The notes under the pieces are model-generated. The model was not told where the DNA came from. It was given only the letters and a program-made list of their open reading frames with translations, and did not search any database. Shown piece after piece: positions 9,160 to 18,903 of a DNA stretch of 25,983 bases. Position 1 is the stretch's first letter. Each line of letters starts with the position of its first letter. The position numbers were made by a program, and so were the translations under genes. The stretch covers positions 30,908-56,890 of the forward strand of contig NW_014577986.1 in assembly GCF_000485595.1 (NCBI RefSeq), read 5' to 3'. Source of the stretch: Priapulus caudatus. Taxonomy: Eukaryota > Priapulida > Priapulimorpha > Priapulimorphida > Priapulidae.

Positions 9160-9295
9160 TTCTCTCTGTCTCGCTCTCTCTGCCTTCTCTCCTGCCTCCC
9201 GTTTTCTCTCTCTCTCTGTCTGCTCTGCTCTCTCTCTTTCTCTCTCTATCTCTCTCTTCGTCTCTCTCTCTCTTGCTCTTCGCTGATCGTTTCTA

Positions 9296-9327
<32 letters not shown>

Positions 9328-9333
9328 GCTCTG

Positions 9334-9416
<83 letters not shown>

Positions 9417-9620
9417 CTCTCTCTCTTCTCTCTCTCTCTGCTCATCTCGCTCTCTGCCTCTCTCTCTCTCTACTCTCTCTCTCTCTCTCTCTCTCCGCTC
9501 TCTCGCTCTCTGCTGCTCTCTGTCTGTCTCTCGTGCTTCTCTCTCTGTATCTCTGCTCTCTCTCTCTGCTCTCTCTTCTTCTCTCTCTCTCTCTGTCTCT
9601 TCATTTCTCTCATTATTTCA
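9160..9620. repeat. CT microsatellite
   Basis: About 460 bp of interrupted CT repeats starting 15 bases after the E8 donor. Long leucine/serine open frames through it are by-products. A shortened version lies at 12785-12860, upstream of copy 3. Confidence 0.95.
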
Positions 9621-9784
9621 TTTCTGTGTTTTCATCCTGACAGCGTTTACTCTGCTAATTTTTGACAGGGCCTTTAACTATACTCCGTAGGAACCCGAGT
9701 GATCTTGATAGCGACTTGGCTATGTGTGAATTTCCCATGGTCACGGCAGTTAGCGATTGCGTGATTGCAGTAACATTGAATTAT

Positions 9785-9824
9785 CGTGCGTGCGTGCGTG
9801 CGTGCGTGGTGCGTGCGTGGCGTG

Positions 9825-9864
<40 letters not shown>

Positions 9865-9893
9865 TGGCATGCGTGCGTAGTTAGTCGTGTGTA

Positions 9894-9948
<55 letters not shown>

Positions 9949-10015
9949 TAGTTTGTCGTGGGTGTCAGCGTGTGTGCGTGCGTGCGTGCGTGCGTGCGTG
10001 TTAGTCGTGGTGTCA

Positions 10016-10050
<35 letters not shown>

Positions 10051-10077
10051 TTGTTAGTCGTGGTGTCAGCCAGTGTG

Positions 10078-10145
<68 letters not shown>

Positions 10146-10391
10146 TAGTTAGTCGTGGTGTCAGCGGTGCGTGCGTGCGTGGCGTGCGTGCCGTGCGTGC
10201 GTGCGTGCGTGCGTAGTTAGTCGTGGGTGTCAGCGTGTGTGGCGTGCGTGCGTGCGGCGTGCCGTGCGTGCGTGCGTGCGTGCGTGCGCGTGGCGTGCGG
10301 TGCTGCGTGCGTGGCGTGGGTGTCAGCGTGCCGTGCGTGCGTGCGTGCGGCGTGCGTGGCGTGGCTAGTTCGTCGTGGGTGTCAGCGGGGG

Positions 10392-10439
<48 letters not shown>

Positions 10440-10443
10440 TTGC

Positions 10444-10474
<31 letters not shown>

Positions 10475-10500
10475 TAGTTAGTCGTGGTGTCAGCATGCGG

Positions 10501-10544
<44 letters not shown>

Positions 10545-10721
10545 TAGTGTCGTCGTGGGTGTCAGCGTGCGTGGGCGTGCGTGCGTGCGTGACGTGCGTG
10601 GCGTGCGTGCGTGCGTGCGTAGTTAGTCGTGGTGTGTCAGCGTGCGTGCGTGCTTGCGTGCGTGCGTGCGTGCGTGCGTGCGTAGTTCGTCGTGGGTGTC
10701 AGCGGTGCGTGCGTGCGTGCG

Positions 10722-10778
<57 letters not shown>

Positions 10779-10881
10779 ATGCGTGCGTATTTAGTCGTGG
10801 TGTCAGCTGGCGTGCGTGCGTGCGTGCGTGCGTAGTTCGTCGTGGTGTCAGCGTGCGTGCGTGCGTGCGTGCGTGGCGTCG

Positions 10882-10917
<36 letters not shown>

Positions 10918-10953
10918 TACGTCGCGTGCGTGCGTAGTTAGTCGTGGGTGTCA

Positions 10954-10984
<31 letters not shown>

Positions 10985-11099
10985 TGGCGTGCGTGCGTGG
11001 TAGTTCGTCGGTGGTGTCAGCGTGCGTGCGTGCGTGCGTCGGCGTGCGTGCGTGCGTGCGTGCGTGCTGCGTTGCGAAGTTAGTCGTGGGTGTCAGCCG

Positions 11100-11139
<40 letters not shown>

Positions 11140-11160
11140 TAGTTTTGTCGTGGGTGTCGG
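9785..11160. repeat. TGCG satellite with a regular 20-bp spacer
   Basis: Runs of TGCG of varying length are separated by well over a dozen copies of a spacer near TAGTTAGTCGTGGGTGTCAG. The whole forms a two-level repeat about 1.4 kb long in the intron before E9 copy 2. The runs alternate pyrimidine and purine. Cysteine/arginine/alanine open frames across it on the plus strand, and Thr/His/Arg frames on the minus, are artefacts of the repeat. Confidence 0.95.
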
Positions 11161-11198
11161 CGTGTGTTCCGGCAGCTGACATGATGGTTCTGTTGCAG

Positions 11199-11267
11199 CC
11201 GCACTGCTCGAAGAAATTGTGAATGGCTGACCAGGGAGCGCCGTGCTCACCCAAGTACCTCAAGAAG
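11199..11267 (+). CDS. NF1: NF1 exon E9, copy 2 (expected position, frame broken)
   Basis: Same exon as 292-357, with three extra bases (two near the start, one in the middle). This shifts the local frame and brings a TGA after HCSKKL. The acceptor TTGCAG and donor GTTGAC are kept. It is in the correct order after E8. The insertions look like base-calling errors in a low-quality segment rather than real mutations, because the rest is identical to copy 1. Confidence 0.75.
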
Positions 11268-11514
11268 GTTGAACCTCAGTCCCTTCTCTATTCTCTTGAC
11301 GGATATAATTCGCGACAAGATGGCGAGGGCAGGTTTAGATTGTGAAGCGTACTTTTCGCTTTACAGTTTAATGTTCTTGGAATTGGATAGGGCCAGTAGT
11401 GTGTGTATTAATTATTATCTTATTTCTGAGGGCTTAATCCATTAATAGGGATAATTTGATCAAAATGCACAATCCTGTCATTGTATTGAAAAAATAAACT
11501 AATGGTAATTGTAA

Positions 11515-11690
11515 TAAGAATAATAAGAATAATAGATAATTCTGCTAGTATTATATTGCTGCTGCTGCTGCTACTAGCTAATACTACTATTGCTGCTGCT
11601 GCTGTGGCTGTTGCTGTTGCTGCTGCTGCTGGTACCATTACTACTACTAGTACTACTACTAATTAATATAATATAATAATGATGATTGTT
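11515..11690. repeat. Trinucleotide-rich tract in the E9-E10 intron (copy 2)
   Basis: Matches 600-790 with fewer GCT and ACT triplets. Confidence 0.85.
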
Positions 11691-11774
11691 ATTATAATTA
11701 TTATTATCAATAATAGTTTTACTACATATTATGTGAACTCTGTGTTGAACCAGTTTTCTCGTATGTTATTGCAG

Positions 11775-11950
11775 AAATCGTTCATCGACACCGTAAGAAA
11801 TCGCTGATCGGTCAGGGCGGCTCCCGACAGATGGCAAGGGGCGCTGTAGTCACCTGCGTGAAGCTGTGCAAGGCGTCGACGTACATCAACATCCTGGACA
11901 GCAGTAATGTGCTCTTCATCCTCGTGCACTCCGTCATTAACGAGCTCAAG
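11775..11950 (+). CDS. NF1: NF1 exon E10, copy 2 (expected position, one-base frameshift)
   Basis: 176 nt against 177 in copy 1: one A is missing in ACCGTAAGAAATCG, which breaks the frame after seven codons. Otherwise it is nearly identical, including CVKLCKASTYINILDSS and ILVHSVINELK. The donor is GTGGGT. It is followed at once by the exon-end minisatellite. Confidence 0.78.
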
Positions 11951-12372
11951 GTGGGTCGGTCATTAACGAGCTCAAGGTGGGTGGGTCTCTTCATCCTCGT
12001 GCACTCGCGTCATTAACGAGCTCAGGTGGGTCAGTCTCCCATCCTGTGGCACTCGTCATTAACGAGCTCAAGGTGGGTCGGTCTCTTCATCCTCGTGCAC
12101 TCCGTCATTAACGAGCTCAAGGTGGGTCGGTCTCTTCATCCTCGTGCACTCCGTCATTAACGAGCTCAAGGTGGGTCAGCTTTCATCCCGTGCCTCCGTC
12201 ATTAACGAGCTCAGGTGGGTCAGTCTCTTCATCCTCGTGCACTCCGTCATTAACGAGCTCAAGGTGGGTCGGTCTCTTCATCCTCGTGCACTCCGTCATT
12301 AACGAGCTCAAGGTGGGTCAGCCTCTTCATCCTCGTGCACTCCGTCATTACGAGCTCAAGGTGGGTGGGGGT
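11907..12372 (+). repeat. Exon-end/splice-donor minisatellite of E10, copy 2
   Basis: About ten donors in total. The unit is about 49 bp and comprises the last about 40 nt of E10 (from around CTCTTCATCCTCGTGCACTC), the junction AAG|GTGGGT and a few intron bases. Some units are shortened or carry one-base indels. Reading through from the exon meets a stop within the second unit, so only the first donor keeps the NF1 frame. Confidence 0.92.
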
Positions 12373-12392
12373 CACACCAGGGTGGCTGGGAG

Positions 12393-12417
12393 NNNNNNNN
12401 NNNNNNNNNNNNNNNNN
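12393..12417. other. Assembly gap (25 N)
   Basis: Twenty-five undetermined bases directly after E10 copy 2 and its minisatellite. Its true size is unknown. Confidence 0.99.
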
Positions 12418-12782
12418 CTTGGCTCGTTTGTTATGCAGGGTGAAACACACCAAGGGTATCTGTTATCTAGTCGTACACTGTAAACGGCGGTGATCCCAGG
12501 TCAGCATGTCCCTGAAACTTATCTGTAATGGCCACTTTAATATCGCGCAGCAGTTCCAGCCTTCGCTCCTTGGCGACTTGCTGTGATCCCAGTGTTCCGC
12601 TCTGGACCTTAACCGCAGGCCCCCGACTCGCATAGCATAGTCTGACAGTACGATTCTTTCTACCAAGTCCTGAGAGCATTAAGCACTGGCAGCCCCCACA
12701 ACGTCTTGAGAGGGCCGCTAATCGTCTCAACAATGGAATGGCTGCGAGAATCAGGTGGCCGGCCAGAATGGGAGTCAGCAGA
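12418..12782. other. Unmatched sequence between two copies of the E9/E10 block
   Basis: It follows the N gap and is absent from the equivalent position after copy 3. A minus-strand open frame runs from 12733 to 12467 (RLELLRDIKVAITDKF), but I cannot assign it to a family. It could be a fragment from another locus joined here. Confidence 0.5.
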
Positions 12783-13564
12783 GATTACTCTCTCTCTGTC
12801 TCTCTCTGTCTGCTCTCATCGCATCGTCTCTCTCTCGTCATGTGTCTCTCTTGCGTCATTATCTTTCATTTCTTGCTTTTCATACCTGACAGCGTTACGT
12901 ACTCTAATTTTTGACAGGCTTTACTATATCTCCGCGGAACCCGAGTGATCTTGATAGCAGACATATGCTATGTGTGAATTTCCCAGGGTACACGCGTTCA
13001 GCGCGATTGGCATGATTGCCAGTAACATTGAATTAATCGTACGTGCGTGCGTGCGTGCGTGCGTGGCGTGCATGCCGTCGTAAAGTTAGTCGTGGGTGTC
13101 AGTGTGTGTGCGGCGAGTGCGTGACGTGCGTGCGTGCGTAGTTAGTCGCGGGTGTCAGCCGTGCGTGCGGCGTGCGTGCCGTAGCGTGGCGTGCTAGTGC
13201 GTAGTTAGTTCGTGGGTGTCAGCGTGGCGTGCGTGCGTGGCGTGCGTGCGTGCGTTGCGTCGGCGAGAGTGCGGGCGTGCGTGCTGCGTCGTGCGTGCGT
13301 GCATAGCGTGCGTAGTTAGTCGATGGTGTCAGCGGCGTGCGTGCGTGCGTGTGTGCGTGCGTAGCGTAGTTAGTACGTGGGTGTCAGCGTGCGTGCGTAG
13401 CGTGCGTGGCGAGCGTGCGTGCGTGCGTATTAGTCGTAGGGTGTCAGCGTGAGTGCGTGCGTGCGTGCGTGCGTGCGTCGCGTCAACGTGCAGTGCGATG
13501 CGTGCGTAGGTTAGTCGTGGGTGTCAGCGTGTGTTCGGCTGATGACATGATGGTTCTGTTGCAG
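12783..13564. repeat. Partial duplicate of the intron before E9 (copy 3)
   Basis: 12785-12860 holds the CT tract, 12890-13035 repeats the unique sequence of 9640-9785 with many indels, and 13040-13540 repeats the TGCG satellite with its TAGTTAGTCG spacer. Order and content equal 9600-11198 but the indel rate is much higher. Confidence 0.85.
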
Positions 13565-13637
13565 GCCCACTGCTCGAAGATAACTTGTAGAATGCCGACG
13601 CAGGGACTGCCGTGTCACCCACAGTACCATCAAGAAG
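13565..13637 (+). pseudogene. NF1: NF1 exon E9, copy 3 (indel-scrambled)
   Basis: Matches 292-357 with numerous one-base insertions and substitutions. The frame is lost and the donor reads GCTTGA instead of GTTGAC. This is either a decayed duplicate or an uncorrected read of the same exon. Confidence 0.65.
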
Positions 13638-14172
13638 GCTTGACCTCAGCGCTATCTCCTATTTCTCCATGACTGATATATATCCCCGGACAAGATGGCG
13701 AGGGCAGTTTAGATTGAGAAGCGTAATGTTTCGCTTTACAGTTTAATAGTTCTAGAAATTGGATAGGCCAGTAGTGTGTGTATTAATTATTATCTTTATC
13801 TGAGGGGCTTAATCCATATAATGAGGATAATTTAAATCAAAAATGGCCACATCCTGTCATTGTAAATGAACAAATAAACTAATGGTAATTGTAAAGAACT
13901 AATAAGTAATAAGTAAGAATAATTCTGGCTAGTGATTAAATTGCTGCTGCTGCTTGCTACTACTAAAACTTACTATCTAGCTGCTTGTGGCTGTTGCTGT
14001 TGCTGCCTGCTGGCTAGGTACATTGACTACTACTAGACTACTACTATAATAATAATTAATAATTAAATGATGAATTTGTTAATTATAATTATATTATCAA
14101 ATAATCAGTTTACTAACTATTATTGTGAACTCTGTGTTTGAACGGCAGTTTTCTCCGTGATGGTTATTGCAG

Positions 14173-14367
14173 AAAGTCGTTACATGAACGACACCGCGTA
14201 AAGAAATTCGCTGATAGCGGTCAGGGCGGATCCGACAGATGCAAAGGCGCTGTAAGTCACCTGCGTGAGGCTGTGGCAATGGCGTCGACGTACAATCAAC
14301 TATCCATGCGACAGGCAGTAATGTGCTCTTCATCCTCGTGCACAGTTCCGCCGATAACGAGCTCAAG
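14173..14367 (+). pseudogene. NF1: NF1 exon E10, copy 3 (indel-scrambled)
   Basis: Matches 879-1055 but is longer by 18 bases, through many scattered insertions, so no continuous frame remains. Fragments such as ATGGCGTCGACGTAC are clear. The junction reads AAGTGGGGTC. As for E9 copy 3, read error and true decay cannot be told apart here. Confidence 0.65.
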
Positions 14368-14755
14368 TGGGGTCGCGTCATTAACGAGCTCAGGTGGGTG
14401 GGTCTGCTTCATCCTCGGCACTCGCGTCATTAACGAGCCTCAAGGTGGGTCAGCTCTCTATCCTCGTGCACTCGTCATTGAACGAGCTCAAGGTGGGTCG
14501 GTCTCTTTCATCTCGTGCACTCCGTCATTAACGGCTCAGAGTGGGTCAGCCTGCTTCATCCTCGTGCATTCCCGCATTAACGAGCTCAAGGTGGTCAGTA
14601 CTCTTATCCTCGTGCACTCGGATCATTATAACGACTCAAGGTGGGTCAGCCTTTCATCCTCGTGCCACTCCGTGCATTTAACGAGCTCAAGGTGGGTCAC
14701 AGCCTCTTCATCCTCGTGCACTCCGTCATTAACGAGCCTCAGGTGGGTGGGGGTC
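14325..14755 (+). repeat. Exon-end/splice-donor minisatellite of E10, copy 3
   Basis: About nine degraded units of the 49-bp motif, each with GAGCTCAAGGTGGGT or a one-base variant. Like copy 2 it exits into GGGGGTCACA and a GGCTGG tract. Confidence 0.88.
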
Positions 14756-14764
14756 ACAACACGC

Positions 14765-15005
14765 GTGGCTGGAGAGGGTGGTGATAGGCTGCTGGCTGGC
14801 TGGTGGGTGGCATGGCTGGCTGGAATGGGTGAATAGGACTGCTGGCTGTGCACTGGCTGCGCTGGCTGGCTGGCTGATGGCTGGCTGCTGGCTAGGCTGG
14901 CTGTCTGGCTGAGGATGGTGGTTGGCTGGTTGGCTGGTTGGTTGGTTTAGGCTTGGTGTTGGTTGGTTAGGCTGGGCTAGGTCTGGCTGGCTGGGCTGGC
15001 TGGGG
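14765..15005. repeat. GGCT/CTGG tetranucleotide satellite
   Basis: Interrupted CTGG repeats with GGTTGGTT variants. The beginning of the same tract is visible just before the N gap at 12380-12392, so the gap probably sits in this satellite. Confidence 0.9.
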
Positions 15006-15216
15006 CGGGTAGCCTCCCAAGAGAGAGAGACATTTTAAATCACTTGTCAGTTTCGAGCCAGATCGTAAATACAGAAACGTGCGATAGCATGGTCATAACT
15101 GTCGTTGTCCGCCGCGTTTTTATACCGTTTTTATTGGAATTTTTTGGTATTTTTTATTTTCCTTGTTTTTATCACGAGTGTAATTTTCTTTTTTCTCTCG
15201 TCGTTGTTCGCTGCAG

Positions 15217-15420
15217 CTGCTGCTGTTTAACCCGGTGAAGCCATTCAACAGCAGCCAGAGCAAGGCCCAGCAGGACATTGACCTCATGATCGACTGCTTC
15301 GTCTCCTGCTTCCGCATCAACCCGCACAACTTCGAGGCGCTCAAGAACTGCCTGCACCCAGCCTCGCCGTTCAGCTTCCACTTTGTTCTAGTCAACGCGC
15401 TCTACAGGATCATCACGCAG
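15217..15420 (+). CDS. NF1: NF1 exon E11
   Basis: 204 nt, 68 residues, phase 0, acceptor GCTGCAG and donor GTGCGT. It starts LLLFNPVKPFNSSQ and contains DIDLMIDCFVSCFRINPHN and FHFVLVNALYRIIT; human has DVDLMIDCLVSCFRISPHN and FHYVLVNSLHRIIT. It corresponds to human exons 10 plus 11 (residues about 355-420) fused into one. The frame is clean. Confidence 0.97.
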
Positions 15421-15560
15421 GTGCGTGCGCGCGCCGCCATCTTGCTTTCGCATGTAGTGTCGCGCGCGTTGTTATCTTGCGTTCTGATCAGTGGCAAAGT
15501 TTTCACTTATTCTATTATTGTTATTGGGAATCTAATGGCTGATTTCACTCTTGCTTGTAG

Positions 15561-15689
15561 ACGCGTCTGCCCTGGTGGCCAAAGATAGAGATCGTCTATA
15601 ACAAGTCGTCAGAGCTCCGACTCATGTTCACTGACTGCCTCACCAAAGTCACACAGATTGCTGGCCATACCTCCCACAAGGGGGCGCAT
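15561..15689 (+). CDS. NF1: NF1 exon E12
   Basis: 129 nt, 43 residues, phase 0, acceptor TTGTAG and donor GTGAGT. It reads TRLPWWPKIEIVYNKSSELR, matching human SALDWWPKIDAVYCHSVELR after residue 420. It ends HTSHKGAH. Human exon 12 is 132 nt. Confidence 0.95.
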
Positions 15690-15779
15690 GTGAGTGTCGA
15701 CGTTGTAGTTCCTCTCTGTTGCCCCTAGCGGGTATAGTGTGTGTGCTTCTCGGAAGATTGTTGCGTTAGTTGAAATTTA

Positions 15780-15960
15780 TGATTTACTGCATTATTTTAT
15801 AATGATTTACATACACACATAAGCAATGCTTAAGTGCTAGTCTGTGTAAATATAAATGAATAAATAAATACTTTTATTTTTAAGATTTTATATTTTTAGA
15901 CTACACATATACATGATATTACATACACATACACACATACATATATATATATATATGATA
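15780..15960. repeat. CA/TA-rich simple sequence
   Basis: Interrupted ACATACAC and TATATA repeats in the intron before E13. Confidence 0.8.
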
Positions 15961-15979
15961 TGTTTATTAATTTTTTTAG

Positions 15980-16111
15980 TTTCTGAAAGAGAAGGTGTTT
16001 AATCCACCGCTGGGATTCAAAGGCAAGCCGGTTGAGGAAGGGCCAAACTACAAGTACCTGTTACTGTGGCTAGTCAGACTTATCCATGCTGACCCAATCC
16101 TCATGCTTCAC
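15980..16111 (+). CDS. NF1: NF1 exon E13
   Basis: 132 nt, 44 residues, phase 0, acceptor TTTTTAG and donor GTAAGT. It reads FLKEKVFNPPLGFKGKPVEE then NYKYLLLWLVRLIHADPIL, against human YKYLLLSMVKLIHADPKLLL. Human Tyr489 and Tyr491 are both kept. It ends at the same place as human exon 13 (residue 509). The last about 28 bases and the donor are the unit of the following minisatellite. Confidence 0.96.
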
Positions 16112-16895
16112 GTAAGTCCATGCTGACCCAATCCTCATGCTTCATGTAAGTCCATGCTGACCCAATCCTCATGCTTCATGTAAGTCCATGCTGACCCAAT
16201 CCTCATGCTTCATGTAAGTCCATGCTGACCCAATCCTCACGCTTCACGTAAGTAGCATTGCCTGAGCTCGAATCCATCACGCACCTTTCATGCCGTAAGT
16301 CTATGTGCTGGACGCCAATCCCATGCTTCATGGTAGTGTCCATGCTGATCCAGATCCTCACCGCTTTCATGTAAGCTCCTATGCTGACCTCAATCCTCAC
16401 GTCTTCACGTAAGTCCTGCTGACCTCAATTCCTCATGCTTCACGGTAGAGTTACAATGCTGACCCAATCCTCGATGCTTGCACGTAAGTCCATGCTGCCG
16501 CAATCCTCGACGCTGCATAGTAAGGCTCCATGCGACCCAATCCTCTATGCTTCACGAAGTCCATGCCTTGCACCCAATGCCTCTACGCTTGTCAACGTAA
16601 GGTCCATGCTGACCCAAATCCACGCTGTCATGCGTAAGATCCCAGTGTCTGACGTCATATCCTCAGCTGCTCACCGGTAAGTCCATGCTGACGCGCAATC
16701 CTCATGCTTGCACGTAAGTCCATGCGAACCACAGTCCTTCATTGCTTCATGTAATATCCATGCTGACCGCAATCCTCATGCTTCACGTAAAGTCCAGATG
16801 CGTGACCCAATTCCTCGACGGCTTACAACGTAACGTCAGTGCTGACCCAATCCTCATGCTTCAATGGTTAAGTCCATGCTGAACCAAATCAAAAC
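16084..16895 (+). repeat. Exon-end/splice-donor minisatellite of E13
   Basis: The unit is 34 bp: CCATGCTGACCCAATCCTCA, then TGCTTCAC, then GTAAGT. Donor-like GTAAGT occurs at exactly 34-base steps at 16112, 16146, 16180, 16214 and 16248. After that units vary in length with many one-base indels; about two dozen units in all. The motif is the exon's own codons for IHADPILMLH plus the splice site. Reading on past the first donor meets TGA at once. Confidence 0.93.
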
Positions 16896-17499
16896 AGCGT
16901 AAGTAGCCCATCGCAGATGGTTGAACTCTATGATAGCCGGAATTTTTTGAAAAAAAGCCGAATTTTGAAAATAAAATGTGGAACTATCTGTGTTCTATAT
17001 GCAGAGAGATTCGATCTTCCCGTAAAGAGTTATAGACCTGACTCTTGAAATTCTACTGTGCATCTTGCCTTCTTTTCGAGCAGTCTGCTAGTGTTGTTCG
17101 CTGCAAAATGTTCCGTGAAGTTTCCGTTTCTTCTTCCATGGAATGCTGCCTCTATGACACAAATCTTGTTTTCTATGTAAGAGGCGAATGTGAATTTATC
17201 TGCAAGCATGCTCTTGGATGTGTCAGTTTTTTTGTCTGTGTGGCACCTTAGATGTGCGATTTTTTTGTTTTATCCGAAACCGAGCACCCCTATAGGACGT
17301 GGGTATTTAATCCACACAGCACTCGAAGTGATATATATATTTTTCTGGCGCGTTGTAGAAACCCAGGCTTAGGCGGGTCGAGCGAGTTACAGGACCGACT
17401 TCACTGGACTATCCTGAATCAGCATATTGATTAAGTCGCTTTAGTTTTGATCTGCGTGGCGCACCATTTCAGCAGACGTTCTCCATTGTCTGCTTCTAG
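16896..17499. other. Intron before E14
   Basis: Follows the minisatellite. No exon or element recognised. Ends at an acceptor-like TGCTTCTAG. Confidence 0.5.
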
Positions 17500-17713
17500 G
17501 AACCGAAAGGCGGCCCACGAGATATCAGAGCAGGCATCGCTGGGAAGCTTGATCGAAGTGTCCGGTGTCCGCTCGTGCATCAGGCGTGCGATGGCCGAAC
17601 GATCCGCGTCTCAGGAGGCGATGGAGGGCGCTGCTAGAGTGTCTGGCCCAACCCGAGCAACATCGAGCCTTGGAAGCCCCGAGGCACCGCATCAACACGT
17701 TCTGGGACGTGAG
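17500..17713 (+). CDS. NF1: NF1 exon E14 (with probable sequence errors)
   Basis: The start gives NRKAAHEIS (human NPRKQGPETQGS), and further on, in another frame, QEAMEALLECLAQ followed by RHRINTFWD (human AQEAMEALLVLHQ and PVETFWEIS). At least two frame changes are needed between these blocks, around 17560 and 17625. Neighbouring introns show the same indel noise, so errors are likelier than a real pseudogene. The end is uncertain: GAC|GTGAGG at 17708 or GAG|GTGTTG at 17713. Confidence 0.72.
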
Positions 17714-17764
17714 GTGTTGAGTGCTTGGTCTTGCCGAACTGTGCTCATTTGCCTCGTCGTCCAC

Positions 17765-18047
17765 GACACTTTCAGTGACGGCATGTCGCGAAAGCTGAGG
17801 AAGCAATGGCTTGCATATACTTGCTTTCCTGCATCTCACACCGCTTCGTGAAGTGCGGTGATCGGAAGCTGACGAAGCTGTGGCTTTCCTTTATCAGGTT
17901 TCCTTCATCTGTCACACACTTTCTGTGAAGTGCGGTCGGGAAGCTGACGAGTCGTGGCTCATATAGTCGTTGTTCCACGTCTGCATCACGCTTTCGTGAA
18001 ATGCCGGATCGGTAAGCTTGACGAGTCGTGGCTTCGCTTTACGTTGC
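17765..18047. repeat. About 75-85 bp tandem repeat before E15
   Basis: Four imperfect units sharing TTTCGTGAAGTGCGG, GGAAGCTGACGAGTCGTGGC and CCTGCATCTCACAC. It runs nearly to the E15 acceptor. The unit contains no recognisable exon sequence. Confidence 0.8.
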
Positions 18048-18056
18048 AGTTTGCAG

Positions 18057-18247
18057 GTGCTTCTTCTCCAGATCTTGCACAGAAGCTCATCCAGTCATCA
18101 ATCATCAATTACACAGAGATCCTCAAGGTGGCTGCGAGAGATCCCTCAGCTGCTGCAACCAAATTTCCTGGCTCAAGCACGAAGACCTGACGTCTCAAAT
18201 GTTGCAGCAACATACTCCATCTGCCGCAAGCGCACATCAAGCTGGAG
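18057..18247 (+). CDS. NF1: NF1 exon E15 (with probable sequence errors)
   Basis: Contains a clean INYTEILK, then after a one-base shift WLREI, then CCNQISWLKHEDLTSQM, then ICRK and, after one missing base, AHIKLE before GTGAGC. Human has TEILKWLREIL and ICRQAQTKLE in the same order. At least three one-base indels are needed for a single frame. The acceptor may be TTTGCAG (18056) or GTTGCAG (18049). Confidence 0.75.
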
Positions 18248-18254
18248 GTGAGCG

Positions 18255-18400
18255 CGTGCGGCACGGGCGACGTCCGTTCGTCGTGGCAACATGCGGTGGT
18301 CGTTGCGACATCGGTTCTTCGTCTCGTGGCGACGTCCGGTCGTCTGTGGCAACAATGGTTCGTGAACCGACGTCGTCCTTGTCTCGTTGTCAACGTCAGC
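18255..18400. repeat. Short GC-rich tandem repeat after E15
   Basis: Imperfect units with GTCGTGGCAAC, GACGTCCGTTCGTC and variants, beginning a few bases after the E15 donor. I see no exon-derived sequence in it. Confidence 0.65.
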
Positions 18401-18415
18401 CTGCTGAATGTCAAT

Positions 18416-18903
18416 GATTTTGCTTTACAGTCCATGATTGGTGGCGGACTATATTGGTAAGGATGCAATGACGCTTGGCTTCCTATGTAGAGCATTAGCT
18501 GTTATCTGCTGTGTCAGCGCACCATGCGTGTAAGCCGACCTCTGTCTAGTTCACGTGCCTAAGTGGGCGTACGGAATTTTGCAGTGAATGAAAACATAAT
18601 TGTCAATATGTAATGACGCATGGAAGGGTCTGTTTGAATTGGCCGTTGATGCACAGACGTACTTGCCCCCAATGAGAGCGACACGGGCACTCTATCCGGA
18701 AGTCGAATCGTTTATTTCTACTATATGCTTCGGCAAGAAGACACTACTGGTGAAGTCACAGTTCACAAAGTTCACACCCCGGTTGCCAGGTTGTGAATCG
18801 CGGTGTTGGTCGTATACTTTGCTCTGCTAGGATTGGAGACCCTGGTTGACTAACGTTCACGGTGGCTGGTCCATTGTCACCGCGCCAGGTGGTGTTCTTG
18901 CAG
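18416..18903. other. Intron E15-E16, remainder
   Basis: No NF1 exon recognised. A 76-codon open frame at 18600-18830 has no identifiable family and is most likely chance. Confidence 0.5.

Noticed and set aside
9014-9665. Leucine/serine-rich open frames of up to 130 codons
   Set aside because: They arise from the CT microsatellite; only 9042-9145 is a real NF1 exon.
9662-11222. Long cysteine/arginine/alanine open frames on the plus strand and Thr/His/Arg frames on the minus strand
   Set aside because: They are translations of the TGCG satellite, which has no stop in several frames.
17525-17839. Minus-strand open frame of 104 codons
   Set aside because: It is the shadow of NF1 exon E14 on the opposite strand and has no motif of its own.
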